Below, in pieces: positions 1 to 7,540 of a stretch of DNA of 24,454 nt. The position numbers and the translations under genes are program-made. Under the pieces are notes generated by a model that was given only the letters and a program-made list of their open reading frames with translations, ran no database searches and was not told where the DNA came from. Location: IMG/VR virus record IMGVR_UViG_3300042197_000120, positions 1 to 24,454 of that record; one strand, 5' to 3'. How positions within the stretch are numbered: position 1 is the first letter of the stretch; every line of letters begins with the position of its first letter. The stretch is from a virus.

Positions 1-2615
1 GTAAATGTAAATTCTTCAAGTTCTTTATAAGATTTGAAAGGGCGAGCAGCAATATATTTAGCAGCAATATTATTAGAAATAAACTTAATTCCAGTTAACC
101 CAAACCTTATACCTTTGCCTTCAATTTTAAAATCAAAGTCAGAATCGTTAATATGTGGAAGTTTAACAGATATCCCCATACGCTTTGCTTCAATTAGATA
201 CTCTGTTCTACCATCTTTATCTTTTTCATTTTTAAGAAGAGCAAACATAAACTCAAGAGGGTAGTAATATTTTAACCACGCTGTCCAGTACGAGAGAGTA
301 GAGTAAGCAACTGCGTGGCTCTTGTTAAACGAGTACCCCGCATGCGCTTCGAAATCATGCCATAGATCACGAGCCTGATTAGGAGCAATATAGGCAGAAG
401 CGCCAGCAATAAAACGCTCTTTATAAATATCGAACTCTTTCGCATCTTTCTTCTTTCCAATAATTTTACGAACCTTGTCAGCATCAGACATTGACATGCC
501 ACCTAAGTGAACGCAAGCCTGCATAACCTGTTCCTGGTATAGGATACACCCATATGTATCATCTGTAAATTCTTTCATAATCTGATGGATATATGACACA
601 TTTTGCTTACCATGTTTACGAGCAATATAATCTTTACCAATAGTATTCATGGCTCCTGGACGGACTAGAGCGTTAGAGGCTGCTAGTTCGTTAAAGTTCT
701 TTACACCCATCTTAACTAAAAGGTTTGTATATGGTGTTGCTTCACATTGGAATACGCCCTTTGTGTACCCGTCAGAAAGCATCTCATAAACCTTTGGATC
801 TGCCATATCAAGTGATAATAAGTCAATTTCTTGATAGTGATTTTCTTTAATCATTGCAACTGCATCTTGGATTACACTAAGAGTTTTTAACCCAAGCGCA
901 TCAATTTTAATAAGACCAATTTTTTCAGCCTCTTCCATATCAACTCCAACAACTGGAATTCTTTCATCTGAGCCAGGAGAAGAGCGAGTCTCTAATGGAG
1001 CGTATCTAAAAATTGGATTTTTACTAGTAACAACACCAGCAGCATGAATACCAGTTCCTCTGATACGACCACGTAGTTGTTCTCCATATATTTCTACTTC
1101 TGGATATTTCTCACGAAACTCTAGCGTTGTTTTTGAAGTGCAATACTCATCCCATGTATCAACTAGTTTTAAAACCTTGTTAACATCTGTTAAAGGTATA
1201 TCCAATACTCGTGCAACATCTCTTACTACGCCCTTGTCTTTAAACTGCAAAAAGGTAGCAATAGATGCAACGTGTCTATACTGTCTAACTAAATAATCTT
1301 TTACTTCGTCACGGCGTGTATCTTGAATATCTGTGTCAATATCTGGGAAGTCATTACGTTCTGGGTTAATAAAACGGAAAAACAAAAGACCGTGTTCTAT
1401 TGGATCAATTGTTGTAATACCAAGTAAATAACAAACCAAAGAGCCAGCAGAAGATCCACGTCCTGGACCAACTAAAATATTTTCTTTCTTTGCCCAATTT
1501 ATCATATTGCTTACTACAAGAAAGTATGGTGCAAACTTTTTATCTTTAATAATTGATAACTCTTCATCAAGTCTTTGCTCATATATATCATTGCCAAGCC
1601 AATTAGAGTTAAGTCTTTTTTCTTCAAGACCTGCAAGTGCTAGGTTTGCTAACTCTTGATCTGGATCTTTATATTGAACTGGAAGAAGATTTAATCCATC
1701 TTGAATATTATAGTCTTCTACTGTATCTGCTAGTAGTAATGTGTTTGAATAAATGTCTTCTCTATCAATACCCTGCTTTTGCATAGCAGTCTTTATTTCA
1801 TCATAAGATAATAAATGTATGTCAAATTTATTGAATGTAATGTCTCTATCTTTACCATAGAGATAGTCAAGTCTATCCATCATAGAAGAATGTTTTGTAG
1901 ACTTTGCATAAGTTATATCTTTTTGAATTTTAGCATGTGTATTTAATAAAAGTTTAAACTCTTGAACTTCTTTTTGTGATGGATCAACATGATGACAATC
2001 TGGCGTAACAACTACTTTTATACCAAACTCATCTGCAAGTTCAATTAAATATTTATTGATTTCAGGAGTATTATGTGGCATAACCTCGACATAGTAGTCG
2101 CTACCAAAGTTATCTTTAAACCATTGAAGATGCTTCTTTGCAAGTGCAAATTCTTGTTCTTCTAATGCCTTAACAAGAACACTACTTGGACAGGCAGATG
2201 TAACAATAATTCCTTCTTTATATTTTTGTAGTATTGCAAAATCAAACCTTGGCTTTTTAAAGAATCCATCAGTCCATGCAATCTCACTAATTTTATTAAG
2301 ATTTTCTAAACCTTTTTGGTTCTTGGCTAGAAGGATAATGTGGTTATAGACAAGATCTTGTTGACCTTCCCTTTCAGACTTATCTCTTTTATCAGATATG
2401 TCTGCACACATGTATCCTTCTAAGCCAAGGATAGGCTTTACATTATTTGCTTTTGCAATACGGTGCAGTTCCCTATGCCCAGATAAAGTACCGTGGTCAG
2501 TGATTGCTATTGCTGGCATCCCTAACTCAACTGCACGGTTCACATATTCTTCTGGAGTAGCAACACCATCAAATAATGAATAGTGTGTATGTAAATGTAA
2601 GCCTACGTAATTCAT
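1..2615 (-). CDS. dnaE: DNA polymerase III alpha subunit (DnaE-type), 3' end outside window
   Basis: Replicative C-family DNA polymerase. The frame is open from the ATG at 2615 to the window edge (871 codons). An N-terminal PHP domain begins HLHTHYSLFDG (H7, H9, D16) and continues with ITDHG (D40, H41), E66 and a later PDCHH segment, so the metal-binding residues look kept. The polymerase core has GPGRGSSAGS at residues 383-392, PDIDTD at 424-429 (candidate catalytic D425 and D427) and KIDALGLKT with D572, matching the third catalytic aspartate of E. coli DnaE (D555). The helix-hairpin-helix and C-terminal domains would lie beyond the edge; family members are usually 1000-1200 residues. The start lies 1 base after the stop of the ssDNA-binding protein gene, with a weak ribosome site, suggesting translational coupling. 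A retained PHP metal site could provide proofreading; that is inference. Confidence 0.96.
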   Translation of the reverse strand, partial: MNYVGLHLHTHYSLFDGVATPEEYVNRAVELGMPAIAITDHGTLSGHRELHRIAKANNVKPILGLEGYMCADISDKRDKSEREGQQDLVYNHIILLAKNQKGLENLNKISEIAWTDGFFKKPRFDFAILQKYKEGIIVTSACPSSVLVKALEEQEFALAKKHLQWFKDNFGSDYYVEVMPHNTPEINKYLIELADEFGIKVVVTPDCHHVDPSQKEVQEFKLLLNTHAKIQKDITYAKSTKHSSMMDRLDYLYGKDRDITFNKFDIHLLSYDEIKTAMQKQGIDREDIYSNTLLLADTVEDYNIQDGLNLLPVQYKDPDQELANLALAGLEEKRLNSNWLGNDIYEQRLDEELSIIKDKKFAPYFLVVSNMINWAKKENILVGPGRGSSAGSLVCYLLGITTIDPIEHGLLFFRFINPERNDFPDIDTDIQDTRRDEVKDYLVRQYRHVASIATFLQFKDKGVVRDVARVLDIPLTDVNKVLKLVDTWDEYCTSKTTLEFREKYPEVEIYGEQLRGRIRGTGIHAAGVVTSKNPIFRYAPLETRSSPGSDERIPVVGVDMEEAEKIGLIKIDALGLKTLSVIQDAVAMIKENHYQEIDLLSLDMADPKVYEMLSDGYTKGVFQCEATPYTNLLVKMGVKNFNELAASNALVRPGAMNTIGKDYIARKHGKQNVSYIHQIMKEFTDDTYGCILYQEQVMQACVHLGGMSMSDADKVRKIIGKKKDAKEFDIYKERFIAGASAYIAPNQARDLWHDFEAHAGYSFNKSHAVAYSTLSYWTAWLKYYYPLEFMFALLKNEKDKDGRTEYLIEAKRMGISVKLPHINDSDFDFKIEGKGIRFGLTGIKFISNNIAAKYIAARPFKSYKELEEFTF

Positions 2616-2616
2616 C

Positions 2617-3273
2617 TTACCAATCTGTGTTGGTAGCAGATGAAGATGTTGGACCGTCAAAGCCTAAATAGAATGCCTCTTGTTCAGCATAAGGAATTTT
2701 CTTTAATGCTAACTCAAGTGGATAAGGCTTAATTGCTGACCAGTCAAATGGCTCTGTGTCTGGTGCACCTGGAATGGTTGTGTAACTTGTTTCAGTACCC
2801 TGACCATTACGCTTTACTTTCCAGACTACGTTTGATATGCTACCTGTTTCAAGTGCATACTCACGAATTGTGTTGAATGCTGATTGCTTGCTTACACCCA
2901 TTGACCAAATAGCCACATATGGTGCTTCAATGCCGTCGTCGACTAGAACGTTGCAATAGAAACGAAGACGTGCTCTCCAGCCAGCCTTTGGATCTTTACG
3001 GTGCATCTCTTCTGCCCAGTCACGACCTTCTGTTTCCATTGTGTCTACAGCCTTGCGCTTGTAGTCCTTTGGATTTGTGTGTTCTTTTACAACTAGAGCA
3101 AGACCACGATCTGCGCTATAGTTTGCAGAGTCTTCATCTAGTTCCTCAATGAAACGGATTTTTACTGATTGACCATCGGCAAGTTTTAACCATCTTACCT
3201 TTGGAGAGTTTTCATCATATTTTGGTTTGTCGAGCAGGGCATTAATATTTTTGAGTCCCTTTACTACGCTCAT
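2617..3273 (-). CDS. probable single-stranded DNA-binding protein
   Basis: 218 residues, no clear catalytic motif. The segment KVRWLKLADGQSVKIRFIEE (residues 25-44) and the following basic, aromatic-rich stretch resemble the beta-strand start of OB-fold phage ssDNA-binding proteins of the T4 gp32/T7 gp2.5 functional class. The C-terminus is Ser/Asp-containing and ends in an aromatic residue (NTDW), as protein-interaction tails of such proteins often do. The gene sits between primase and DNA polymerase and has its own strong promoter and a strong ribosome site (AGAAGGAGA, about 5 bases before the ATG), consistent with a protein needed in high amount. The role is inferred mainly from position and composition; a recombination mediator or other replication accessory protein is possible. 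Confidence 0.65.
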   Translation of the reverse strand: MSVVKGLKNINALLDKPKYDENSPKVRWLKLADGQSVKIRFIEELDEDSANYSADRGLALVVKEHTNPKDYKRKAVDTMETEGRDWAEEMHRKDPKAGWRARLRFYCNVLVDDGIEAPYVAIWSMGVSKQSAFNTIREYALETGSISNVVWKVKRNGQGTETSYTTIPGAPDTEPFDWSAIKPYPLELALKKIPYAEQEAFYLGFDGPTSSSATNTDW

Positions 3274-3297
3274 ATTTTTCTCCTTCTGTTTGTTATT

Positions 3298-4221
3298 TTA
3301 GTTTAGCATAGACGATATAGATTTGTCAAACTGAAACTCAATGCTTTTAATTGCATCATCATCCATATCTCCTATGTCCTTATATTTTTTATCTATGTTG
3401 ATTACGCTAACCAATGATCCAAGTTTTTCAATTAACTTGTCTCTCATTATTGATCCAGCCTCATCATTGTCTGCAACAAGCACAACGCTATTGAAGTACT
3501 TTTCTAACAACTTAATCTGTGATGCAGATACGTTAGCCCCCAGTGTTGCAACTGCTGGGAATCCTACTTGGTCTAGTCTGATTGCATCAAAAGATGATTC
3601 AACAACATACACTAGACTAGATGTTTTAACTCTATGCAAATTAAATAATATTTTACCCTTTGGAAGTCCTGGAGTATTTTTAAACTCTTTGCCTTCAACT
3701 GATCTACCAACAAACCCAAGAGTCATTCCGTCTGGAGAATGAACTGGTATAGTAACCATATCTTGTTTTTCAGAGTATCCCAAAGAAAACTTTTTTACTG
3801 AGTCTTCTGTTATAAGTCTATTAGAATAATATCTCATTGCTCTTGGAGATTCTAGGGCTTGATTGTTTAATCTTTTAATTAATACCTCATCATATTGAAT
3901 AAAATCTGGTGGTGCATACATTGTTTTATTAATTACATTTTCAATGTTTGTTTCTGTCTCTTTGCTTTTTATATAACGTGCTGCCTCAAAGTATGTTCTG
4001 CCAGTAACAAACATAACAAACTCTTCAAGATTTTTTGTAATTTGACATCCAAAGCAAAAGAACAAACCACTATCCTTGGCAATTTCTGCAGCAGGAGTTC
4101 TTGTATTATTATGATATGGGCAATAAATAATAAAGTCATTACCAAACTCTGCCTCTATATCAATTCCTGCACCATTTAAAACTCTCTGAATTTGTTCTTT
4201 GCTATAAATATTATTTGCCAT
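3298..4221 (-). CDS. dnaG: DNA primase, CHC2 zinc finger plus TOPRIM
   Basis: Synthesises RNA primers for the replication fork. The N-terminal CHC2-type zinc-binding site is C34, H37, C56, C59 (CPYH and CFGC). A TOPRIM fold follows, with the acidic motif VVESSFDAI (E208) and DNDEAG (D251, D253) as metal-binding residues. At 307 residues it is shorter than cellular DnaG (about 600), lacking a C-terminal helicase-interaction domain of the usual size. The start at 4221 (MANNIYSKEQ) is chosen because AAGGA lies 8 bases upstream. A longer frame adds 12 residues but reaches further into the helicase gene and lacks this site. It overlaps the helicase end by 11 bases, so the two are probably translationally coupled and form a split primase-helicase pair. 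Confidence 0.92.
   Translation of the reverse strand: MANNIYSKEQIQRVLNGAGIDIEAEFGNDFIIYCPYHNNTRTPAAEIAKDSGLFFCFGCQITKNLEEFVMFVTGRTYFEAARYIKSKETETNIENVINKTMYAPPDFIQYDEVLIKRLNNQALESPRAMRYYSNRLITEDSVKKFSLGYSEKQDMVTIPVHSPDGMTLGFVGRSVEGKEFKNTPGLPKGKILFNLHRVKTSSLVYVVESSFDAIRLDQVGFPAVATLGANVSASQIKLLEKYFNSVVLVADNDEAGSIMRDKLIEKLGSLVSVINIDKKYKDIGDMDDDAIKSIEFQFDKSISSMLN
3300..3329 (-). promoter_or_regulatory. strong sigma70-like promoter for ssDNA-binding protein and dnaE
   Basis: Perfect -35 TTGACA (3324-3329), 18-base spacer, extended -10 TGC-TAAACT (-10 at 3300-3305). It lies entirely inside the last codons of the primase gene. The expected transcript start is near 3293, leaving a short leader with the AGAAGGAGA ribosome site. 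The extended -10 block CTATGCTA is shared with the promoter before the short tail chaperone at 20689-20717. Confidence 0.7.
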
Positions 4222-5434
4222 CTTCGTAATCCTTATATCTGTAATAACCCTTATCAAAATCTACCTGTACTAAAAAGTCTCCCATAAATCCATTTCTATT
4301 TTTTCTAAATACGCACTCAATAATATCACTATTAGTTGCACGACCTAATGCCATAACCCAGTCAGCATCATAAGCAATCTGTCTAGACCACGCAGTTTGA
4401 CCAAGTGTTGGCGCACTGCTTAAATCTTTTACATCATCAGGAGTGGCGGAAGAAATAGCAATAATAGGAACCTCTTCGCTAATAGCCATAAGTTTAAGTT
4501 CTCTTGAAAGGTTTTTCATACGTACCGTTTCATTATCAGACTTTTGATTTGGAGACATAAGTTGTAAATAATCTACAATAACAAAGTCTGGTTTGTATTG
4601 ATCTATCTTTCCACGAACTACAGACGGATTAACCTCTCCGCCATTGTCATTTGAAATAATGTGAAACTCTGGCTTTCCTGCCACTTTATTAGCATGCCAA
4701 TTCTTTAACATATCAAGTTCTACTTCACCATTACTTAATTTACGATGAGACCAAACACCTTCACCCATAATTGCAAATACACGATTACGAACTTCAGTCT
4801 CAGACATTTCTAAAGAAATTACTAATGGAGACTTGCCTTGCTTCCATGCTTGTACTGCAAAATAAAGAGCAAGCCAAGACTTACCAATTCCTGGATAGGC
4901 TAAAAAGACACCAAGTTGTCCTGGCATAATTCCAGAAGGTAGGTAATTATCAAAACCTGGCAAACCTGTTTTAATTCCAACTTGACCAGTTAATTTTTGT
5001 TCTTGAATTTTTTCAAAATATGCAAGGGCAGAATCAAGATCTGTAGCATCAATATCACGAATAGCAGAAGTATTTTTCTTTAGTTCAGAGGTCTTTGTAA
5101 TAAGCCCATTGAGTGCCTCTGTGCCATTGCCACCCTGAACCTCACCTGCTGCTGTCCTTAGAATGTCTTTTAGGCTATCGTTTAAGTATTCTGTTTGTAA
5201 CTCTTCAAGATGATGCTTTGTTGCTCCAATACCCTCGACTGGAACAAAGTCTCTAAACTTTTCTACAACTAAAGATGCTGGTGGAATAGATCCATTGTTG
5301 TCAAAATATAAACGAATAAAGTTCCAGACATCATTATGGGTTCTAAGAAGATTTTCTACGTTGGCTTGTAACAATACATGCATTTGTTTATCTTGTAATA
5401 CCGCTGAAATAACTTTTGCTTCTGTATTATTCAC
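4211..5434 (-). CDS. dnaB: replicative DNA helicase, DnaB family
   Basis: Hexameric fork helicase. 407 residues: a small helical N-terminal domain (about 1-110, starting NNTEAKVISAVLQDK), a linker, then a RecA-like motor. Walker A is AYPGIGKS (K185) and Walker B is VIVDYLQLM (D288). The helix SLEMSETEVRNRV and the segment RMKNLSRELKLMA are typical of DnaB-type motors. The start is GTG at 5434, supported by AGAAGGTGG about 5 bases upstream; it overlaps the preceding small gene by 8 bases (GTGAATAA). The primase gene follows with an overlap, so the helicase and primase are made together. Slightly shorter than bacterial DnaB (about 450-470). Confidence 0.93.
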   Translation of the reverse strand: MNNTEAKVISAVLQDKQMHVLLQANVENLLRTHNDVWNFIRLYFDNNGSIPPASLVVEKFRDFVPVEGIGATKHHLEELQTEYLNDSLKDILRTAAGEVQGGNGTEALNGLITKTSELKKNTSAIRDIDATDLDSALAYFEKIQEQKLTGQVGIKTGLPGFDNYLPSGIMPGQLGVFLAYPGIGKSWLALYFAVQAWKQGKSPLVISLEMSETEVRNRVFAIMGEGVWSHRKLSNGEVELDMLKNWHANKVAGKPEFHIISNDNGGEVNPSVVRGKIDQYKPDFVIVDYLQLMSPNQKSDNETVRMKNLSRELKLMAISEEVPIIAISSATPDDVKDLSSAPTLGQTAWSRQIAYDADWVMALGRATNSDIIECVFRKNRNGFMGDFLVQVDFDKGYYRYKDYEDGK

Positions 5435-5735
5435 TTAACCACCTTCTTGCTAGTTTTCTTCTCTCTGTTCTTTCTTTAATATCTTGCTCTACATCTAGTT
5501 TACCATTAAGAATTTTTTCTGCGTTATAAGCAAAATAGTTCCAACTTGGTTCTTGGGCAATACTAAAATAATATTCAAGTAAATCATAACAAGCAGAAAT
5601 GCCATATGACTGTATAAGAGAGTCAGCGGACCACTGCTCTACATTTAAATTTAAAGATGGCTTTTGCTGATACTTTGCAGTATGCAACTTGCTATATCTA
5701 CTAAGCAAAGCCATACGGTCTTTGCGTTCAGCCAT
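5427..5735 (-). CDS. small replication-cluster protein, possible helicase loader
   Basis: 102 residues, helical and charged, ending RRKLARRWLSE. I do not recognise a firm family. The segment PSWNYFAYNAEKILNGK (residues about 63-79) is loosely like the C-terminal part of DnaD-type primosome proteins, where a tryptophan-aromatic motif precedes an Ile-Leu helix. It lies directly upstream of and overlaps the helicase gene, a usual place for a phage helicase loader. Its ATG overlaps the preceding stop codon by 1 base (TAATG) and the ribosome site is weak, suggesting coupling. Loader function is inference from position only. Confidence 0.75.
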   Translation of the reverse strand: MAERKDRMALLSRYSKLHTAKYQQKPSLNLNVEQWSADSLIQSYGISACYDLLEYYFSIAQEPSWNYFAYNAEKILNGKLDVEQDIKERTERRKLARRWLSE

Positions 5736-5947
5736 TATTCTAGTTCAGCAGCCTCTGATTGAGCCTCTTTAATTTTTTCTGTTAGTTTATCTTCGACAAA
5801 CTTGTATACTCTCTCAAAAGCCTGCTCTGTGTTTTCACCTTCACGCTTAGAGTCAACTACGCCAAGATCAAGCCTTAATGACTGAAAATTGCCTAAGTTA
5901 AGAGTATATCCAAGTGTTATTGATACCTTTGTATTTTCGTTTTCCAT
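5735..5947 (-). CDS. small conserved-looking phage protein of unknown function
   Basis: 70 residues from the ATG at 5947 (MENENTKVSITLGYTLNLG). That start has an AGGTGG ribosome site just upstream. A longer frame opening at a TTG (5986) has no such support and would overlap the MerR-like gene. The N-terminal half alternates hydrophobic and polar residues as in a beta-hairpin (VSITLGYTLNLGNFQSLRLDLGV split around residues 8-30). The C-terminal half is a charged amphipathic helix (EQAFERVYKFVEDKL). No catalytic motif is visible. It is the third gene of the replication cluster and is 1-base overlapped with the next gene. Confidence 0.75.
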   Translation of the reverse strand: MENENTKVSITLGYTLNLGNFQSLRLDLGVVDSKREGENTEQAFERVYKFVEDKLTEKIKEAQSEAAELE

Positions 5948-5967
5948 TACCCCACCTATTCTTGAAT

Positions 5968-6510
5968 TTAAATATTCTCTGACCAAACAGGAATAAATCT
6001 TCCATCTTCAGTCTTCGTATATGTAAGTATACCGTCACCCATTCGCCTTGTCAACTCCTGGCTTGTAGGAATACTATTATTTGTTATTAATCCGTCTTTT
6101 CTGGGCTGCCCCATATGTCTAGATCCCAGTATAGCACGAATCTCCCTTATGTGATCTTCTGAATAATAAGATCTTATTTGCCAACCTCTTTGCCCATTTA
6201 ATCTTGCTCCAATTGGTGGTGGTATAATTCCATTTTTAATTAATTTTGGCATATACTTTCGATGACGATTAACTAATTTAGAAGTCTCTGCAACTGTATA
6301 TGCCCTTTGTCTATTTTTTCTAAAATCTGTACGAAGACAAGTTTCAAGTCTATCTTTGGTAATATTATAAAACGTAACCATTCCAGTAGAACGAGAACTG
6401 TGATATAGACGCACCAAGTCTCCGTTTAAAAACCAGAGTTTTTTACTACCCCTTATTACAGGGTCGTTATTGTATTGCTGGCTCTGGATTTTTCCCTTTG
6501 CAGTATCCAT
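5968..6510 (-). CDS. MerR-like helix-turn-helix DNA-binding protein
   Basis: 180 residues. A winged-helix/MerR-type domain lies at about 70-128: AYTVAETSKLVNRHRKYMPK forms the helix-turn-helix, followed by a turn (NGIIPPPIG), a wing and YYSEDHIREIRAIL. The N-terminal 70 residues are basic with LVRLYHSSRSTGMVTFYNI, likely a beta-rich region. The C-terminal part LTYTKTEDGRFIPVWSE is distinctive but unassigned. No effector-binding domain of a metal or drug MerR regulator is present. It could be a phage transcription regulator or an origin-binding protein; position at the head of the replication genes fits either. The ATG has AAGG just upstream and starts 55 bases inside the zinc-ribbon gene. Confidence 0.82.
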   Translation of the reverse strand: MDTAKGKIQSQQYNNDPVIRGSKKLWFLNGDLVRLYHSSRSTGMVTFYNITKDRLETCLRTDFRKNRQRAYTVAETSKLVNRHRKYMPKLIKNGIIPPPIGARLNGQRGWQIRSYYSEDHIREIRAILGSRHMGQPRKDGLITNNSIPTSQELTRRMGDGILTYTKTEDGRFIPVWSENI

Positions 6511-6647
6511 CTACCTTGCCCACTTTCTGATGGAGGATGAAAAAAATTACGTGAACCGCATAACATACAAAATGTTTCTAAATGATCTACACTGCTATAT
6601 TGTCTATCGACAAACATACGACCATTACATTTTTTACAAAAAATCAT
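6456..6647 (-). CDS. small zinc-ribbon protein
   Basis: 63 residues with two Cys pairs, C4/C7 and C27/C30 (FCKKC and FCMLC), forming a probable zinc ribbon, then HPPSESGQGRWIL and a basic tail. The ribosome site AAGGCGAGG precedes the ATG. It overlaps the MerR-like gene by 55 bases in a different frame, and both reading frames look genuine. It is the first gene after the tail genes. Zinc ribbons of this size in phages are usually nucleic-acid or protein-binding accessory factors; the partner is unknown. Confidence 0.8.
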   Translation of the reverse strand: MIFCKKCNGRMFVDRQYSSVDHLETFCMLCGSRNFFHPPSESGQGRWILQREKSRASNTITTL

Positions 6648-6662
6648 GCCTCGCCTTTATTT

Positions 6663-7106
6663 TTAATTTGGAATGCCAATAATTATTAAATTAACTGCTA
6701 AAGATAAATCACCAGAAGCACCGAATCTAACAACTCCTTCTACTTTTGATGTTGTTACTGTTTTTAAAATAACGCTAACATTTTGTCCAGCAGGAGTATT
6801 TCCAATGTTTACTGGAGTTGCTGTGGCTATTGGTTGATATTTAAAGTCACTAGGAAAATCATAGGAAAAAGATTTTTCAGATGCTGCAGTAACAGTAGAG
6901 TTGTTTGCTACCTCTACATAACCACCTATCATGCGAACTTCAGATGTCTTTACGCTTTGTTTTCCAGCACTAACTGTATCAACTGTTGTATAGTTGTAAG
7001 TTGCTGAAGAAACTTCTGTAGATAACTGATTTACTGTATCAACTAACTTATAGATATATGGAACATCTAAAGGTTGACCACGTTCTGGTAACGGTACTTT
7101 TGCCAT
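6663..7106 (-). CDS. minor tail/virion protein
   Basis: 147 residues. The N-terminus PERGQPLDVPYIYKLVDTVN is short and helical, after which the protein is rich in Val, Thr, Ser and Gly in strand-like pattern, as in tail or fibre accessory proteins. No enzyme motif. The ATG at 7106 has a near-perfect ribosome site (TAGGAGG, 5 bases upstream). Last gene of the tail series; a promoter-like element overlaps the end of the preceding gene. Assigned as structural by context and composition. Confidence 0.7.
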   Translation of the reverse strand: MAKVPLPERGQPLDVPYIYKLVDTVNQLSTEVSSATYNYTTVDTVSAGKQSVKTSEVRMIGGYVEVANNSTVTAASEKSFSYDFPSDFKYQPIATATPVNIGNTPAGQNVSVILKTVTTSKVEGVVRFGASGDLSLAVNLIIIGIPN

Positions 7107-7131
7107 TTATTCCTCCTATTTAATTATACCA
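7107..7131 (-). promoter_or_regulatory. possible extended -10 promoter and strong RBS before the last tail gene
   Basis: TGG-TATAAT (-10 at 7123-7128) with no good -35 at normal spacing (best is about 3 of 6 matches). AGGAGG follows about 15 bases later. The -10 overlaps the stop codon of the preceding gene. It could be chance in AT-rich DNA. Confidence 0.35.
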
Positions 7132-7540
7132 AAGACTCTACGCCAGAGTCGAAGATAACTAATGATTCTTTTACTTGTTTTATTGATGACGCTATTTGTA
7201 TTTTTACATGAACTGACGTTGTTCCTGTATTTAAAAATGAGTATGTGTGAGTTGGGCTTGTTCCGTGATAAGCAAAAGATCCAGAATCAAACTTTACAAA
7301 TATATCATATGCTGGTCTATTTAATTCGTCATCCCAAACAGCGGTAATTATAGATTCAGTTATTGACAAAGCACCATTAACTGCTTCTGTAGGAACCGCA
7401 TTTGTAACAAATGTTGGAGACCAATGAGATGTTCTGTTTTTATCTTCAGAAATGATTCTATATCTTACAACATACCCTGCGGTTTCTGAGTCAACTGGTG
7501 GCAAAGATTCTTTTGGAACAATTGCTTTTTTAACAGCCAT
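7124..7540 (-). CDS. minor tail protein with fibronectin-III-like region
   Basis: 138 residues. The segment AGYVVRYRIISEDKNRTSHW (about 21-40) and the later ITAVWDDELNRPAYDIFVKF resemble the strands of a fibronectin type III-like fold (aromatic before the charged loop, Trp and Tyr core). Such domains are common on exposed siphophage tail-tip proteins and probably bind host surface sugars or stabilise the tip. The start overlaps the preceding stop by 1 base (TAATG). Confidence 0.7.
   Translation of the reverse strand: MAVKKAIVPKESLPPVDSETAGYVVRYRIISEDKNRTSHWSPTFVTNAVPTEAVNGALSITESIITAVWDDELNRPAYDIFVKFDSGSFAYHGTSPTHTYSFLNTGTTSVHVKIQIASSIKQVKESLVIFDSGVESLV

Noticed and set aside
47-80. Direct repeat of AGCAGCAATAT in the polymerase
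   Set aside because: It encodes a repeated Ile-Ala-Ala in the protein with two copies only; no sign of a regulatory or origin iteron array.
272-502. Minus-strand frame of 76 codons inside the polymerase
   Set aside because: It is an alternative frame inside dnaE, which is open throughout from 2615 to the edge.
3341-3742. Plus-strand open frame of 133 codons
   Set aside because: It is antisense to the primase TOPRIM region, whose motifs are unmistakable.
6642-6660. Inverted repeat-like T and A runs at the zinc-ribbon start
   Set aside because: They are explained by the codons of MIFCKKC and by the ribosome site; no stable stem forms.
7134-7150. 6-bp hairpin (GACTCT/AGAGTC) before the last tail gene as a terminator
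   Set aside because: It lies in the coding end of the preceding gene, the stem is short, and it is followed by TTTGG rather than a T-run.
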